Shown: positions 26,823-36,086, counted from the first letter of the stretch. The stretch is DNA of 64,000 nucleotides from Pedobacter sp. ISL-64 (GCF_018613605.1 NZ_JAGGPU010000019.1:202276-266275); one strand, 5' to 3'. Numbers and translations: made by a program. Notes: generated from the letters alone by a model not told the origin.

Positions 26823-27196
26823 ATGAAAAAATCAATTTTTTTAGTAACTCCTGTGATTTTATTTATGGTAGTTAGCCTCGTGCCGTGTAAGAAAACAGTT
26901 TTAAATAGCCAACCAGAACCTTTACGCAGTAGGGCATTGGTCACCACCCCAACAGGTGGGGGCTCCCTAAATGTGCCCCTTGGTGGCAATGCTTATGTTA
27001 CCACAGGCGTTACAGGGGGCGCAGAAGCGATAACAAGTGCGGGTATTACGGGTTGGACAAATGCCAATAGTATATTCAGCGCATATTTTAGACTGTACTG
27101 GATTTAAATAATGGCAGTTCAGCTAATGGCACGAAGGTGCAAATTTATATTTCTAATGGATCTGCAGCCCAAAAATTCAAGCTTGTAGTCCAATAA
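26823..27196 (+). pseudogene. frameshifted lipoprotein with ricin-type lectin tail
   Basis: The first frame (26823-27107, 94 aa) starts with a lipoprotein signal (lipobox-like SLVPC) and a Gly/Thr-rich linker, ending abruptly in RLYWI. Directly after, another frame from 27092 to 27196 reads TVLDLNNGSSANGTKVQIY and ends AAQKFKLVVQ, a ricin-B-lectin-like repeat (QxF/QKF type). One indel near 27080-27091 would join the two. It was probably a secreted sugar-binding accessory of the SusCD locus, now broken or a very short remnant. Confidence 0.75.
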
Positions 27197-27306
27197 ATTG
27201 ACCTGTATTGAAATGAAATTCTACATATTCAGACCATTCGGTTAGGATATGTAGATTCATAAATTATCATTCATGAATAAATTCTAAGCATTAATTAAAA
27301 TATAAA

Positions 27307-28182
27307 ATGAAAAAAACATTTTTTTACATCATAATGGCTTTGCTTTCGGTTTCTGCCTGCAAAAAAAACGAAGATCAAAAATTGCCCAGTTTTGATAGGA
27401 CGCCACTCCCTCAATTGCTTATAGATAACACAGGTGATACAAAAATTTCAGCTGCTAATCCAAGCGCATTTAACGGTAAAATTACGGTAAGCATATTTAA
27501 GCCTGAAGATACTAAAGGTGCCAAATTAAATATAGTTGTGATCAAAAATGGGGTTAAAACCAATGTTAAAACTTTGCAGACTAATATTACCACTTTTCCG
27601 GCAACGGTAGTGGTTACCGAAAGTAAATTAAAGGAGCTTTTTGGAACATCAACGGTTTTGGGAGATAATTACACTTTCGGTGCAGATGTCATTTTAACCG
27701 ATGGTACTTTAATTGATGCATTTCCGGCTAGTGGTAGTAGGAGTAACGCCTATACGGCATCATTAACGAACTACAACGCAAATGTTTCTTTTACGGCATC
27801 GTGTTTATTTAACATGAGCGATTTTGGTGCAATTGGTACCTCCGTACCTTTTACTATAGTTAAAGATGAATGGGTAGATTATGCTGTAGGCGCCACAATA
27901 AATCTGAAGATAATTGATGCAACGCACCTTTCGTTTGTATATCTGGTTGATAGTAACCCAATTCCGATTGTAATAGCCATTAATGCGAGTAATAACAGTA
28001 CCTCTGTTACAAACGTTACTTATGGAAAATATGGTACAGAGAACTATTCGGCCGTTAGTGTAGACGGTAGCGCTGATAATGTTGTACTTCCATGCAGTCA
28101 AACCATTGGGGTAAGGTTACAGCACTTTGATAGTGCCAACGTAAACCAGGGAACTTACACCATAACTTTTAAGAAAAAATAA
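27307..28182 (+). CDS. SusCD-associated surface lipoprotein, unknown fold
   Basis: A 291-aa protein with a lipoprotein signal (ALLSVSAC, Cys18). The mature part is beta-rich with one or two Ig-like or immunoglobulin-type repeats (for example TKISAANPSAFNGKITVSIF) and ends TITFKKK. I do not recognise a named family. Its position after susC/susD and the broken lectin suggests a SusE/SusF-like ligand-binding accessory. It is the last gene of the locus, followed by a hairpin terminator. Confidence 0.75.
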   Translation: MKKTFFYIIMALLSVSACKKNEDQKLPSFDRTPLPQLLIDNTGDTKISAANPSAFNGKITVSIFKPEDTKGAKLNIVVIKNGVKTNVKTLQTNITTFPATVVVTESKLKELFGTSTVLGDNYTFGADVILTDGTLIDAFPASGSRSNAYTASLTNYNANVSFTASCLFNMSDFGAIGTSVPFTIVKDEWVDYAVGATINLKIIDATHLSFVYLVDSNPIPIVIAINASNNSTSVTNVTYGKYGTENYSAVSVDGSADNVVLPCSQTIGVRLQHFDSANVNQGTYTITFKKK

Positions 28183-28190
28183 GAGAACCT

Positions 28191-28228
28191 TTAACAGGTC
28201 ACTATGATGAGTCATAGTGGCCTGTTAA
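28191..28228 (+). terminator. hairpin terminator of the SusCD locus
   Basis: A 17-bp stem TTAACAGGTCACTATGA / TCATAGTGGCCTGTTAA with one G-T pair and a 4-nt loop, 8 bp after the lipoprotein stop. The T-tract is weak, so it may act partly as an mRNA 3' stabiliser. Confidence 0.7.
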
Positions 28229-28554
28229 ACTAAAATTACTATTTGCTCCAATATAATATACCTGCAAAACAATAGAATTTGTTAAATGCAATAATGTCAA
28301 CAGAGTGGGCGTACGATTAACTCTATCCAAAATAGCACTTGCTAGACAGTTGAAATAGTAATTGTTTTAGTTTTATAACCATAAAAATTCGATAAAATGC
28401 TAGCAAAAAGGTATTAGTTAGATACATCTATGCGCTCAATAAATTAAATATAACCTAACCAAAAAGGAACACTTTGTAATATATCCTAAATACTGTCATT
28501 CCGCTTCTTGGATTTTATGGTGTCAGGATCTGGAAACTATAGTCATAATAAAAA

Positions 28555-28689
28555 ATGGAAGAAACTACCTACGAAGAATATTTAGAAGCACTACGTATAG
28601 TTTTAACTTATCGGAATGAGATGTTACCCTTAAAACATGAGCCGGTAAATGAACCGGCCAACGATGGAGAAAAGATCCTGATAAGCTGA
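28555..28689 (+). CDS. possible 44-aa acidic small protein
   Basis: An ATG-initiated ORF, MEETTYEEYLEALRIVLTYR at the start and ILIS at the end, in a gene-poor stretch. Composition (Glu-rich, helical) is protein-like rather than random. It stops 4 bp before another small ORF at 28694. Not recognised; low confidence. Confidence 0.3.
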   Translation: MEETTYEEYLEALRIVLTYRNEMLPLKHEPVNEPANDGEKILIS

Positions 28690-28693
28690 TTTT

Positions 28694-28951
28694 TTGAACA
28701 AACATATTACCAGCGCAAGGGTTAGAAATGGTGTTAAGATCTTTTTTTTAGATCATGAAAGATTGCTCAACTATCACGGTTGTACCGTTAATTGTTTTTT
28801 GGAAGCATATTATAATTTGGTTATTAAAATAGGAAGAATAGACCCAGTTCGGAATATGGGGAAAGCATCAATTAGGATATTATTCTCAGCACTTGAGAAT
28901 AATGGATTTCAGGTTCATAGATTTAGTAAATTCTACAGGTCGGAGACATAA
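28694..28951 (+). CDS. possible 85-aa small protein
   Basis: An 85-aa ORF starting MNKHITSARVRNGVKIFFLD. It has a hydrophobic centre (CFLEAYYNLVIKIG) and a basic tail, no recognised motif. It could be a real small gene or a remnant of a larger one; flanking sequence both sides is gene-poor. Confidence 0.3.
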   Translation: MNKHITSARVRNGVKIFFLDHERLLNYHGCTVNCFLEAYYNLVIKIGRIDPVRNMGKASIRILFSALENNGFQVHRFSKFYRSET

Positions 28952-29946
28952 TATTGGGTGTTTTGGCAAAAGCGTCCGAGCATTGGATGTTTAAAGGTTA
29001 CTAATCTTCGACTCAATATGATCAATCTACTTTTATTGTTTTTACTGAATTTTCAGCCCAATTTTAATTCAAGCGAGCTTTGATCACCTCTATGATGGAA
29101 GGAGGGCAGCCATTTTGTGAGTAGGCGAAAACCCAATTAGTCATTTTTTGGATAATCCTTACATCGAGAGCTTATGTTGGCTATCGTCAAATATAATAAC
29201 AATATTGACAGTAAAGTTGATACTGAAAAAAGGTGATTTCTATCTAGTTTCATTCTGTATTAGATGGTAAAATTATTTAAGTAGTTTATAAGTAGGTTGA
29301 TGTCATGCGACTTTTAGGATTGATATAATACCAAAAACAAAAATCATGTTTAAATGCTTTTTAAGGGATTTCGTCTCAAATCCTTACAACATTGCTTTTA
29401 TGGTACTTGGAATTATTATTGTATAATTTTCAATTTGGTTATTTAGTTTTTTGATTTATATTCTTTGTAAGGAGTGAACCTTTTAAGTGCCCTAAAGTGT
29501 AAAAAAAAAATCGTCTATACGGCTAGATTCAATACTGTCATTAAAGTTAGAAAGGATTTAAGTTGTTCTATTGAGCACCTTTCAAGTTGTACTAGAATAA
29601 AGGTTTCGCTTGGGTTGATTTGTTCCTATTAAGTTTTGTAGTTCTGTTCCTATTATTTTGTGAACAAAATTTCCAAGCTCGGTTCTTTCATTTTTCAAAC
29701 TAACAATCTTTGAATATCAAATATGTTCAAGATGAAAAAGACTAAGATCAAAACCATTAAAGGCCATATTTTTCATGGTAGGCCACACCTCAAAATCAAA
29801 CTTATCAAAGTGAATCCCCGCCACCGGATTAGGCAAGCCCTCCGGGCATGTTTGCCGTTTCTTAGCTCTAAATCGAGAATCACATGATATAACAATTCCG
29901 GCAATCAAGTGTGGGTAAGACGTCTTTCGGCAAACGCGGGTTCGCA
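28952..29946. other. gene-poor stretch upstream of mobilisation genes
   Basis: About 1 kb with stops in all frames and no convincing gene. An antisense 108-aa frame at 29717-30043 is unsupported. The right end grows GC-richer towards the mob genes. The stretch may hold remnants of lost genes and the outer part of an origin of transfer. Confidence 0.5.
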
Positions 29947-30021
29947 GCAAGATGGATTTTTGTGGGACAAAAATATCTTGCCATCCTAACGGCTGGAGGC
30001 TTACTCGGAACTCGTAAGCCT
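29947..30021. other. candidate oriT: paired hairpins before mob genes
   Basis: Two inverted repeats lie just upstream of the relaxosome genes. One (29947-29981) has GCAAGAT...ATTTTTGT-GGG-ACAAAAAT-ATCTTGC with a 2-nt bulge. The other (29997-30021) has AGGCTTAC / GTAAGCCT with a 9-nt loop. Origins of transfer of MOB-P-type elements usually sit here next to the mob genes and carry such hairpins. The nick site cannot be named from the sequence alone. Confidence 0.5.
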
Positions 30022-30036
30022 TAAATCGATCATAAA

Positions 30037-30474
30037 ATGCCAAGACCGAAGATCAAAAAAGAAGAAGAAAAACTCAAACACTACATCCGCATCAGGGTAG
30101 ATGAACAGACGCTCAAGCGGCTAAACAAAATGCAAAAAAGTAGTGATTGCAAAGGCCTTTCACAACTGGCCAGAAAAATTTTGATGCAGGAGCCCGTCCA
30201 GATTTTTCACAGGGACATCTCAATGAACGGACCGATGGAGGAACTGGCCATGATTAGAAAAGAAATCAGGTCAATTGGTATTAACATCAACCAGCAGACT
30301 TACCATTTTCACATCAGTCCGAGCAAGGCAGCAAGGATGTTTTATGCCGAGCGGACAAAAGAGCTATATGAAAAGATCGAAATTAAAATTGAACGTTTAC
30401 TGGAGATCACCGATAAACTAGCCGGGAAGTGGTTGCAAAAATCGTCAGCGGAAAAAACATCAGGGGGATCCTGA
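30037..30474 (+). CDS. MobC-like relaxosome accessory protein
   Basis: A 145-aa basic protein with a ribbon-helix-helix-like start (RIRVDEQTLKRLNKMQKSS) and the bacterial mobilisation segment EELAMIRKEIRSIGININQQT, typical of MobA/MobC partners of Bacteroidota relaxases. It should bind oriT and help the relaxase nick. Its 3' end overlaps the relaxase gene by 46 bp in another frame, a known arrangement that suggests coupled translation. Confidence 0.88.
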   Translation: MPRPKIKKEEEKLKHYIRIRVDEQTLKRLNKMQKSSDCKGLSQLARKILMQEPVQIFHRDISMNGPMEELAMIRKEIRSIGININQQTYHFHISPSKAARMFYAERTKELYEKIEIKIERLLEITDKLAGKWLQKSSAEKTSGGS

Positions 30475-31676
30475 TCTATAACGAAAACAAGGTAGAAAAA
30501 GGAGAAGCCTTGCTTTTTATGGCCAGTGGTTTTGCAGGCAACATTGATAAAATGAACCTCGCGCAAAAAGCAGAGCGTTTTAACAAACGCACGATGCTGA
30601 ACCCATCAGTCAAAACCAATGCCCTGCACCTTACCCTCAATTTCCACCCATCGGACAAATTGGATGGCGAAAAATTGCAGCGCATTGTTTCGGAATACAT
30701 GGAACAGATCGGTTTTGACCACCAGCCCTTTCTAGTGTATCTGCATGAGGATGCCCACCATCCGCATGTGCACATCGCCACAACCAATATCAGGGTTGAT
30801 GGGAGCAGGATCGATATCCACGGCATCGGTTACAAACACTCCGAAGAGGCAAGGAAATCCATCGAGCAAAAATATGACCTGACGGTTGCCGGGGGCAGGT
30901 CGCTGGACAGCTCACCAAAGATAAAACCGGCTGTTTATGGGGAAGTTCCAACCAAAAGGACCATCGGCAATATTGTTACCGCGGTGATGAAGCAGTACAG
31001 GTACAGTTCTTTTCCGGAGTTCAATGCTGCATTAAAGGCTTTCAATATTACCGCCGATAGGGGAGCAGAAGATTCGGTGATGTATGAGAAACGCGGCCTG
31101 CTTTATTCCATCCTGAATGAAAATGGTAATAAAGTTGGCATTCCGATAAAGGCCAGCGCAATCTATGCCAAACCAACCTTGGATAACCTGGAGAAGCGCT
31201 TTGATAAAAACAGAACGAGTCGAAAAGTTTTCAGGGATGAATTAGAAGATAAGATCGACGGGGTATTCAAAGCTTATCAGTCCATCACGAAAACAGGTTT
31301 TGTATTGGCTTTAAAAGAGATTGGGGTGACCGTTGATTTTAGAAGAAACCAGCAGGGAAGGATTTATGGTGTCACTTTTATTGACCATGGTACAAAATCG
31401 GTGTTCAATGGCAGTAATCTCGGAAAGGCCTATAGTGCTAATTCGCTCACAAGATCTTTTGGGGAGCGCGATATTCCGCTAAGACAGTTGGACAAAAGAT
31501 CGCAGGAAAACACGGATGAGTATTTCCGCTTCACAGGAATAACCGATAAGGGCTTTCTGGAAAGGCCTGAAAAAATAGGTTATCTCGATATGGTACTTTC
31601 AAGATCCGATGAGGGCTTCATGCAGCCGACCGTTAAAAAGAAAAAACGCAGGAAAAAACTACAGCAACATTTATAG
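30429..31676 (+). CDS. relaxase/mobilisation nuclease
   Basis: The 415-aa protein starts at a GTG (MVAKIVSGKNIRGILIYNENK), the usual N-terminus of Bacteroidota MobB-type relaxases of the MOB-P group. A candidate nucleophile Tyr17 lies there, and the three-His metal site is HPHVH at about 111-115 with an acidic HEDAH before it. It nicks oriT and leads the strand into the recipient. The C-terminus is very basic (KKKKRRKKLQQHL). Coupling-protein gene follows by 3 bp. Confidence 0.93.
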   Translation: MVAKIVSGKNIRGILIYNENKVEKGEALLFMASGFAGNIDKMNLAQKAERFNKRTMLNPSVKTNALHLTLNFHPSDKLDGEKLQRIVSEYMEQIGFDHQPFLVYLHEDAHHPHVHIATTNIRVDGSRIDIHGIGYKHSEEARKSIEQKYDLTVAGGRSLDSSPKIKPAVYGEVPTKRTIGNIVTAVMKQYRYSSFPEFNAALKAFNITADRGAEDSVMYEKRGLLYSILNENGNKVGIPIKASAIYAKPTLDNLEKRFDKNRTSRKVFRDELEDKIDGVFKAYQSITKTGFVLALKEIGVTVDFRRNQQGRIYGVTFIDHGTKSVFNGSNLGKAYSANSLTRSFGERDIPLRQLDKRSQENTDEYFRFTGITDKGFLERPEKIGYLDMVLSRSDEGFMQPTVKKKKRRKKLQQHL

Positions 31677-31679
31677 CTT

Positions 31680-33461
31680 ATGAATACAGGTGAAGATACG
31701 CAGGGGTTGCGCAAAATATTAGATATGACCAGGATGATCAGTTTGGTGATCCTGTGTATGCACATCTATATTTACGGTTACCAGGCTTTTAGGGAATGGG
31801 GTTTGAGCACCTTGATTACAGACCGTTTGTTTTTCAATTTTGCAAAGCTGGAAATGTTCCGGCATCCGCTGTTGACCAAGGCTGTGGTACTGCTTTTTCT
31901 GGGTATTTCACTGATCGGGGCCAAGGGCAAAAAATCGGAGGAGCTGAAGTTAAAGCCCATCCTTTTACAGCTTGCTATTGGGTTAATGGCTTATTTTTCA
32001 AGTGGGATCTGTTTCCTATTCCATTTTCCACCGGATGTTTTTGTCTGTTTTTATATGACGTTTCTTGGTTCGGGGTACCTATTGCTTTTAAAAGGCGGTA
32101 CTGAACTTTCGAGGCTGATCAAAGACAGTATGCAAAAAGATATATTCAACAGCGAGAACGAAACCTTTCCGCAGGAGGAAAGGCTGCTTGAAAATGAATA
32201 TTCCTTTAACCTGCCGACAAAATACAACCTAAGGGGAGAGGTAAGGAACGGCTGGATCAATTGTGTGAACCCCTTTCGCAGCATTTTAGTATCAGGTTCG
32301 GGTGGGGCAGGTAAGACCTATTTTGTGATCCGCCATATTATTGATCAGCAGATCAAAAAAGGCTTCTGTCTGTTTTTATACGATTTTAAATTCGATGACC
32401 TGACAAAGATGGCTTATAACAAGCTGCTGAAATACCAGCAGAATTATAAGGTCATCCCTTCATTTTACATCATCAATTTTGAGGACCTGAACCGTACGCA
32501 TAGATGTAATCCATTAGATCCTGCCAGTATGGAGGATATTACCGATGCAACCGAGGCGAGCCGGACCATCATGATGGGGCTTAACCGTGACTGGTTGAAA
32601 AAACAGGGCGATTTTTTTGTGGAGTCTCCGATCAATTTTTTAACGGCAATTATATGGTACCTGCGAAAATATGAAAACGGGAAGTATTGCACGCTGCCAC
32701 ATGTGATCGAGCTGATGCAGGCGGATTATGATCCCCTGTTTGCCGTATTGCAGCAGCAGGAGGAAATCAAGGTGCTGATCAATCCATTTATCTCGGCATT
32801 GCAGAACAATGCCCAGGCACAGCTGGAGGGGCAGATTGCCTCGGCCAAGATCGGTCTGGCAAGGTTGGCTTCTCCGCAATTGTATTATGTGCTAACGGGG
32901 AATGATTTTACGTTGGATATCAATAATCCTGATGAGCCTAAGATCGTGTGCATGGGCAACAACCCGCAGAAGATCGATACCTACGGCGCGGTGCTTTCGC
33001 TGTATGTGAATAGGATGCTGAAACAGATCAATAAAAAAGGAAAGAGTAAATGCAGCCTGGTATTTGATGAATATGCTACACTGGTGGCTAACCTGATCAC
33101 GACGATTTCTACGGGCAGATCGAACCTGATTTCCTGTACGCTGGGGATCCAGAGCATCGAGCAGGTGAAAAAGGAGTATGGTGCTGAGCAGGCTGAAATT
33201 ATCTTGGGGATCTGTGCCAATATCATTAGTGGGCAGGTTTCCGGTGACAGTGCGAAAAAATTCTCGGAGACTTTTGGCAAGATTATGCAGGACAGGCAGA
33301 GCATGAGCATCAACAGTTCGGATACTTCTATTTCTAAATCTACACAGATGGATTATGCGGTTCCGGCATCCAAGATTGCAACGTTTTCATCTGGTGAGTT
33401 TGCGGGAATAGTTGCAGATAGTCCGAATGAAAAGATCAAGCTGAAGATGTTTCATGGGTAG
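31680..33461 (+). CDS. YWFCY-type coupling protein (VirD4/TraG family), amber-shortened
   Basis: ATPase that hands the relaxase-DNA to the transfer channel. The 593-aa frame has an N-terminal membrane part with about four helices (residues 20-140, YWFCY-like region), Walker A GSGGAGKT (206-213) and Walker B LVFDEYAT. It ends at TAG right after KLKMFHG, and the same frame then stays open for 101 more codons (to 33767). Family members usually run to about 650-700 aa, so the stop looks like a nonsense change that removes the C-terminal tail. The ATPase core is complete. Confidence 0.88.
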   Translation: MNTGEDTQGLRKILDMTRMISLVILCMHIYIYGYQAFREWGLSTLITDRLFFNFAKLEMFRHPLLTKAVVLLFLGISLIGAKGKKSEELKLKPILLQLAIGLMAYFSSGICFLFHFPPDVFVCFYMTFLGSGYLLLLKGGTELSRLIKDSMQKDIFNSENETFPQEERLLENEYSFNLPTKYNLRGEVRNGWINCVNPFRSILVSGSGGAGKTYFVIRHIIDQQIKKGFCLFLYDFKFDDLTKMAYNKLLKYQQNYKVIPSFYIINFEDLNRTHRCNPLDPASMEDITDATEASRTIMMGLNRDWLKKQGDFFVESPINFLTAIIWYLRKYENGKYCTLPHVIELMQADYDPLFAVLQQQEEIKVLINPFISALQNNAQAQLEGQIASAKIGLARLASPQLYYVLTGNDFTLDINNPDEPKIVCMGNNPQKIDTYGAVLSLYVNRMLKQINKKGKSKCSLVFDEYATLVANLITTISTGRSNLISCTLGIQSIEQVKKEYGAEQAEIILGICANIISGQVSGDSAKKFSETFGKIMQDRQSMSINSSDTSISKSTQMDYAVPASKIATFSSGEFAGIVADSPNEKIKLKMFHG

Positions 33462-33767
33462 ATTCAGAATGACCATGAGGCTATTGCTAGGGAAGAGGCG
33501 GATTGTGTGCCGATCCCGATAGTGGCTAATGTTACGGAAAGTGATGTGGATGAGAATTATAAAAGGGTTAAAAGGGAGGTGGCAGATTTGGTCAGAAGTG
33601 AGTTGAAAAAGATTGCAGATTTCAACAAGGAAAGTGTTCCGGAAGAGGATCGACCTGCGGAAGTTGGAAAAACGAGAGGTGGGAGAAAGGTAAAGGAAAA
33701 TAGGCCTGCGGTTAAAGGCAAAGGACGAAATGTTAAAGACAAACCAATTAAGTCGGTTTCGATGTAA
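33462..33767 (+). pseudogene. in-frame 3' remainder of the coupling protein gene
   Basis: Reading on in the coupling-protein frame after the TAG gives IQNDHEAIAREEADCVPIPI, a charged helix, and a basic tail rich in Lys/Arg (KTRGGRKVKENRP...). This fits the usual charged C-terminus of these proteins. An internal ATG at 33507 is not needed if the amber codon is read through or is recent. Confidence 0.75.
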
Positions 33768-33807
33768 AAAAAATTCGCTCGAGTTGCCTTATGGTCGTGA
33801 AATTTTT

Positions 33808-33870
33808 TTCTGTCTTGAAATATAGTTTTTAAGGAAAAAATAACCAGTCGAATAAAGCAGGAAGTAACAG
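33808..33870 (-). repeat. fragment similar to the sensor kinase gene
   Basis: The stretch with TTCTGTCTTGA, AAGGAAAAAATAACC and GAATAAAGCAGGAAGTAA aligns with 35402-35463 inside the histidine kinase gene, with several substitutions. It looks like a remnant of a second kinase copy or a short segmental duplication. Confidence 0.75.
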
Positions 33871-33928
33871 TTTCGATCGGTTCATGAGAAAGACAATTTA
33901 GTAGAAGTAAATATAAACCTTTAATTGA

Positions 33929-33958
33929 TTGAGAAGTAATAATTTACAGCTAAATTTG
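33929..33958 (+). promoter_or_regulatory. Bacteroidota-type promoter, probably leaderless
   Basis: TTG (33929-33931), 19 bp, TAAATTTG (33951-33958) is a full match to the TTG-N19-TAnnTTTG consensus. The ATG of the next gene is at 33964, so transcription would start at or within a few bases of the start codon. Confidence 0.65.
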
Positions 33959-33963
33959 TATAT

Positions 33964-34269
33964 ATGATTAAGGATTTAAAACAGATCAGGACTAGAGAGC
34001 TCAAGGTTGGGGATTATCTGATCAATTTAGGCATGGTGTTGGAAATTGAACAGAACGCCGATGATTACAGTGTGGTAGTCGGTGTACATGAAAAACAGGT
34101 TTTTAAATTTTTTCCTGGTGCTGAGCTGTTGATCATTGAAAATGCAATCGTCGATGGGCCGATGGAATACCTGTTGTCTCCCGGTTTAAGAGATACCCTC
34201 AAGAGCATGTTCAAAACGAAAAGAATTGATATCAAAAGCAAAACCAGTCTTAATGGTAACGAAAGATAG
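33964..34269 (+). CDS. conserved-looking small protein, unknown
   Basis: A 101-aa acidic-to-neutral soluble protein. A central beta-rich part (LKVGDYLINLGMVLEI, YSVVVGVHEKQVFKFFPG) and a basic C-terminus are seen; no named domain. It probably shares a transcript with the 110-aa gene 11 bp downstream. The pair lies between the mob module and the two-component system. Confidence 0.6.
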   Translation: MIKDLKQIRTRELKVGDYLINLGMVLEIEQNADDYSVVVGVHEKQVFKFFPGAELLIIENAIVDGPMEYLLSPGLRDTLKSMFKTKRIDIKSKTSLNGNER

Positions 34270-34280
34270 GCCTACAAATT

Positions 34281-34613
34281 ATGAAAATAGATCAAGGAAT
34301 ATATCTTCTCAATGACGAAGAGGGGGAGGATGGACATTTTAATGGAAGGTCATTAAAGTATGTATTTATTGTAACTAACGAGGATGATCTTTTGATTGCA
34401 TTAGATGATTGGGCAAATGATAGGTTTAATTCGTGCAAAGTTGCCAATATTAAATTCACTAGATTAGGAAATTATCAAATCAAGGTTCAAGTTAAGGATT
34501 GGACTGATGACGCGATTCAGGAAATGGAATTATACTTAATTAGAATCCCAACGGCTTCAGAATGGTCAAAATTGGGTTACTGGAACCATCAACGCTTTTT
34601 AAAGATCGAATAA
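34281..34613 (+). CDS. small acidic protein, unknown
   Basis: A 110-aa acidic protein (GIYLLNDEEGEDGHFNGRSL, later IPTASEWSKLGYWNHQRFL). No signal peptide, no membrane segment, no recognised family. It follows the 101-aa gene by 11 bp and may function with it. It has the size of an immunity or antitoxin-like protein, but nothing else supports that. Confidence 0.6.
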   Translation: MKIDQGIYLLNDEEGEDGHFNGRSLKYVFIVTNEDDLLIALDDWANDRFNSCKVANIKFTRLGNYQIKVQVKDWTDDAIQEMELYLIRIPTASEWSKLGYWNHQRFLKIE

Positions 34614-34781
34614 ATATTTAATTTCCCTGGGTCAGAAATTCTTAAAAAACGAAAGAACAATAACTCAATAATTAAATGGCAAATAAAGCTCAAGAAGATA
34701 CACACCTAACAGAAGGTGCATTTTATTGATTATTTGCGTGGCATGATACCAGTTCGCATTGGCTATAATGCAAGAGTAATC

Positions 34782-35849
34782 TTATATGAGGTGGGGAATT
34801 TTCAGCTCAACATCGAAATTTGTCCCGTTCATGCCATAGTCAAAACTATACCTTCCCGAATAGGCATTTTCAAGCCTCGACATAATGTTTTTTAGACCTG
34901 TTCCATGGCCTTTTCCAAGGGAAGACTTTGCGGGAAGGTTCGAGGATCGGAAAACAATTGTATTATGGTCGGTAGTAATTTCGATCCATGCGGGATGGTC
35001 GGGTGCAGATAGGTTCCCATGCTTGAACAGGTTTTCCGTCAGGGTGAGCAGGACCAGAGGGATGATCTGTATCTCAGGATCTTTTATATCCTCTTTGAAA
35101 TCAAAAAACAGTTTGCCCTGATAGCGCATCTGGTTGAGTGCGATCATATTGCCGATCTGTTCAAGCTCACTGCTCAAGGGGACATATTCACGTTTGTTGC
35201 TGGCGAGGGCAAAATCCATGATATCGGAGAGCGTGTCTACGGCATCTTCGGCGACCGCAGGGTTCTTCACCGCGCTGAACTTGATGAAATTGAGGGTGTT
35301 GAAAAATAAATGCGGGGTAATCTGTGAGCGCAGGAAGTCCTTTTCTACTGTCAGCACCAGGTTTTGCAGCCTGCTGATTTCGAGCGTTTTTTCCATATCC
35401 CTTTTCTGTCTTGAGAGGTAGCTTTTGAGGAAAAAATAACCGGTTGAATAAAGCAGGAAGTAAATGCATCTCCACACCGTCGAGATATAATAAACCCGGT
35501 TCAGTTTTAATCCGCCCTCAGGTTCTGACTTTAGTACTTCCTTAAGGAAAATACTGAGCGATATGGTAAGAACCACATACAATGTCAGTTCTGCGACCAC
35601 TGTAATCGTGATCCAGAAAAACCTTTTGACACCCACCCTTTTTGAAAAAGCTGTCAGGGCATAGGCATGAAAATAAAAGAAGGAAATGTTGAGCGAATAG
35701 AAAAAGAAATAAAATGAAAAGCTGCTGAAGCGGTCACGCAACAGGCCTGTAACCACCACTTCGGAAAAGATAAAGATGCTCCAGCAGAGCAGGTGTATCC
35801 AGACTGCTTTGCTGAAAAATTTCTGTCGTTCGTATATGAATTTATGCAT
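34782..35849 (-). CDS. LytS-type sensor histidine kinase
   Basis: A 355-aa membrane kinase with about four transmembrane helices in residues 15-145 and no large extracellular domain, then a His_kinase (PF06580-type) domain with H180 in SQITPHLFFNTLNFI. Most relatives have QINPHFLFN, so Thr and the Leu-Phe-Phe order are slight deviations. The HATPase part ends with GHGTGLKNIMSRLENAY. It pairs with the LytTR regulator at 36076-36798. A peptide gene is divergent from it by 69 bp. Confidence 0.92.
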   Translation of the reverse strand: MHKFIYERQKFFSKAVWIHLLCWSIFIFSEVVVTGLLRDRFSSFSFYFFFYSLNISFFYFHAYALTAFSKRVGVKRFFWITITVVAELTLYVVLTISLSIFLKEVLKSEPEGGLKLNRVYYISTVWRCIYFLLYSTGYFFLKSYLSRQKRDMEKTLEISRLQNLVLTVEKDFLRSQITPHLFFNTLNFIKFSAVKNPAVAEDAVDTLSDIMDFALASNKREYVPLSSELEQIGNMIALNQMRYQGKLFFDFKEDIKDPEIQIIPLVLLTLTENLFKHGNLSAPDHPAWIEITTDHNTIVFRSSNLPAKSSLGKGHGTGLKNIMSRLENAYSGRYSFDYGMNGTNFDVELKIPHLI

Positions 35850-35918
35850 ACCGTATAATAAAAATGCCTGGGTTTCCGATCCTCAATAAAATTGGTCATA
35901 AATTTAATTTAAAGCGTT

Positions 35919-36086
35919 ATGGCACAATTTAAAAGACCTTCATTATCAAAAAAAACTGTATTCACTTTCCGTGATCTTAAAAGTTTGAACAATCGTGATA
36001 CCAGGGCAAATGTCTCTGATCCCACCACAATTTTACCGACCACCTCAACGGTCTCGGGCGGTTTGCCGGTTTTACCTAACGGTTGA
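35919..36086 (+). CDS. 55-aa secreted-peptide-like gene next to the two-component system
   Basis: An ATG ORF of 55 codons on the strand opposite to both kinase and regulator. The product starts MAQFKRPSLSKKTVFTFRDL, continues with a polar spacer, then DPTTILPTTSTVSGG and ends LPVLPNG. The LSKKTV start and Thr/Ser-rich second half with a Gly-Gly recall Bacteroidota natural-product precursor leaders, but there is no Cys and no modification enzyme here. It overlaps the regulator's 3' end by 11 bp (tail to tail). It may be a signal peptide for the kinase or a toxin/bacteriocin precursor; inference from position. Confidence 0.6.
   Translation: MAQFKRPSLSKKTVFTFRDLKSLNNRDTRANVSDPTTILPTTSTVSGGLPVLPNG

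Noticed and set aside
29717..30043. 108-aa minus-strand frame upstream of mob genes
   Set aside because: It runs antisense through the candidate oriT hairpins, has no recognisable motif and no operon context.
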